Shown here piece after piece: positions 43,081-43,558 of a DNA stretch of 43,558 bases (position 1 is its first letter; each line of letters begins with the position of its first letter). Origin of the DNA: GWF2-43-63 sp964559205 (lineage in GTDB: Bacteria > Bacteroidota > Bacteroidia > Bacteroidales > DTU049); contig CAZLHV010000003.1 in the NCBI GenBank assembly GCA_964559205.1, positions 1 to 43,558 on the forward strand, given 5' to 3'. Below the pieces are notes generated by a model. That model did no database searches. It saw only the letters and a list, made by a program, of their open reading frames with translations, and was not told where the DNA came from. The position numbers and the translations under genes were made by a program.

Positions 43081-43110
43081 CAAAAATACAACAAAGATTT
43101 GAATTGGCAA
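43081..43110 (-). promoter_or_regulatory. Promoter of the DUF4878 gene
   Basis: On the minus strand, TTG at 43110-43108, a 19-base spacer and TATTTTTG at 43088-43081 match the consensus. The box is 42 bases before the start at 43038. Confidence 0.55.
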
Positions 43111-43137
43111 GTATTTTTTTTATCTTTATCAATATTT

Positions 43138-43558
43138 ATGATTGCAGATGTAAGAAATATTGATTTCTCAAAACCTTTGCCGGGTTCCAGGGCGCACCGG
43201 ACAATGAGCCCTTCCGGCAGACTTCCTATGCCCTTTGTTTTTGCAGAACGTCCAGTTTCGAGCGCTGTCATGTTGTTGATATACAGAGAGGAAAACGAAG
43301 ATCGATTGGTTTTTATTAAACGCTCGAGGTATCCTGGGGTGCATGGTGGGCAGATGGCTTTTCCAGGAGGCAGGGCAGAGGAATCGGATACAGATTTGTG
43401 GCAAACAGCCGAACGGGAGCTTCGTGAAGAAACGGGTATATCGTTGCCAATTAGACGTTTAGGGCAACTCAGCTCCCTTTACGTACCTCCATCAGGATAC
43501 ATGATACACCCTTTTGTGGCTTATTGTGACAGTGTACCCCATTTTACACCCGATCAGA
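43138..43558 (+). CDS. NUDIX hydrolase, CoA pyrophosphatase-like (3' truncated by window end)
   Basis: The frame from ATG 43138 is open to the last base, about 140 residues. After an N-terminal tail comes the hydrolase core: LVFIKRSRYPGVHGGQMAFP, then the NUDIX box GGRAEESD to RELREETGI. The HxGQ-x-x-FPGG lead-in is typical of the NudL/CoA-pyrophosphatase branch, which splits CoA or ADP-linked compounds. The box is not a perfect textbook match at the first Glu position. It is divergent from the DUF4878 gene, with 99 bases between starts. Confidence 0.87.
   Translation, partial: MIADVRNIDFSKPLPGSRAHRTMSPSGRLPMPFVFAERPVSSAVMLLIYREENEDRLVFIKRSRYPGVHGGQMAFPGGRAEESDTDLWQTAERELREETGISLPIRRLGQLSSLYVPPSGYMIHPFVAYCDSVPHFTPDQ

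Noticed and set aside
43035..43404. Minus-strand open frames over the last 400 bases
   Set aside because: They are shadows of the NUDIX gene on the plus strand, which carries clear family motifs.
1..43558. Search for DGR reverse transcriptase, template repeat, CRISPR, tRNA, rRNA, transposase or integrase
   Set aside because: None was recognised in any frame or intergenic stretch, so the DGR idea rests on the variable region only.

Overview
The window looks like the chromosome of a free-living or environmental Bacteroidota bacterium, probably near Bacteroidales. The evidence is: type IX secretion (T9SS) C-terminal sorting domains on secreted proteins, a gingipain-like C25 peptidase, a very long SecA (1104 aa), a DUF4878 lipoprotein, and many perfect TAnnTTTG -7 promoter boxes close upstream of start codons. 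I see no rRNA, tRNA, transposase, integrase, CRISPR array or reverse transcriptase.

Region 1 (1-2401) holds the 3' part of a fused aconitase/3-isopropylmalate-dehydratase family enzyme and a lipoprotein. Region 2 (2747-12176) is the most striking part. It is a one-strand array of eukaryotic-like signalling genes: a Ser/Thr kinase with zinc ribbon and Sel1 repeats; a transmembrane Ser/Thr kinase with an FGE/SUMF1 domain and a C-terminal DUF1566-type domain; a zinc-ribbon/FHA protein; a membrane-anchored PP2C phosphatase; an exported MORN-repeat/caspase-like protease; an FHA membrane protein with a C-terminal zinc ribbon; a membrane protein with Asp-rich calcium-type motifs and two near-identical 60-residue repeats; and a small zinc-ribbon protein. 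The last 45 codons of the FGE/DUF1566 kinase look like the variable region of a diversity-generating retroelement (DGR): codons ending in pyrimidines in the variable slots, local adenine depletion, and a conserved scaffold. No template or reverse transcriptase is in the window, so the retroelement would have to act from elsewhere. My reading is a phospho-signalling cassette in which a possibly hypervariable receptor kinase is linked to FHA readers, a PP2C eraser and a caspase-like protease.

Region 3 (12362-20030) has an acyl-CoA synthetase, a T9SS cargo protein, fabG with a VWA membrane protein, and a radical-SAM protein whose gene overlaps that of an uncharacterised partner. Region 4 (20076-22441, minus) is an operon of an exported DUF2723-like protein, an ECF sigma factor and its likely anti-sigma factor. 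Region 5 (22653-31803) is mostly housekeeping: ribulose-phosphate epimerase, a CoA-binding protein, ClpB, a 2-hydroxyacid dehydrogenase, and SecA followed by a GH25 lysozyme. Region 6 (31800-43558) has a GH114-like lipoprotein divergent from a CI/LexA-like regulator with a palindromic operator, secreted proteins including the large C25 peptidase, a DUF364-like protein, a TonB-C-like protein, an exported ankyrin protein with a beta-rich tail, small lipoproteins, a YiiX-like hydrolase, and the start of a NUDIX (CoA-pyrophosphatase-like) gene cut by the window end.

The genome is compact. Four convergent gene pairs overlap at their stop codons, and in three of them both stops are read from one palindrome (CTAG, TTAA, TTATAA).
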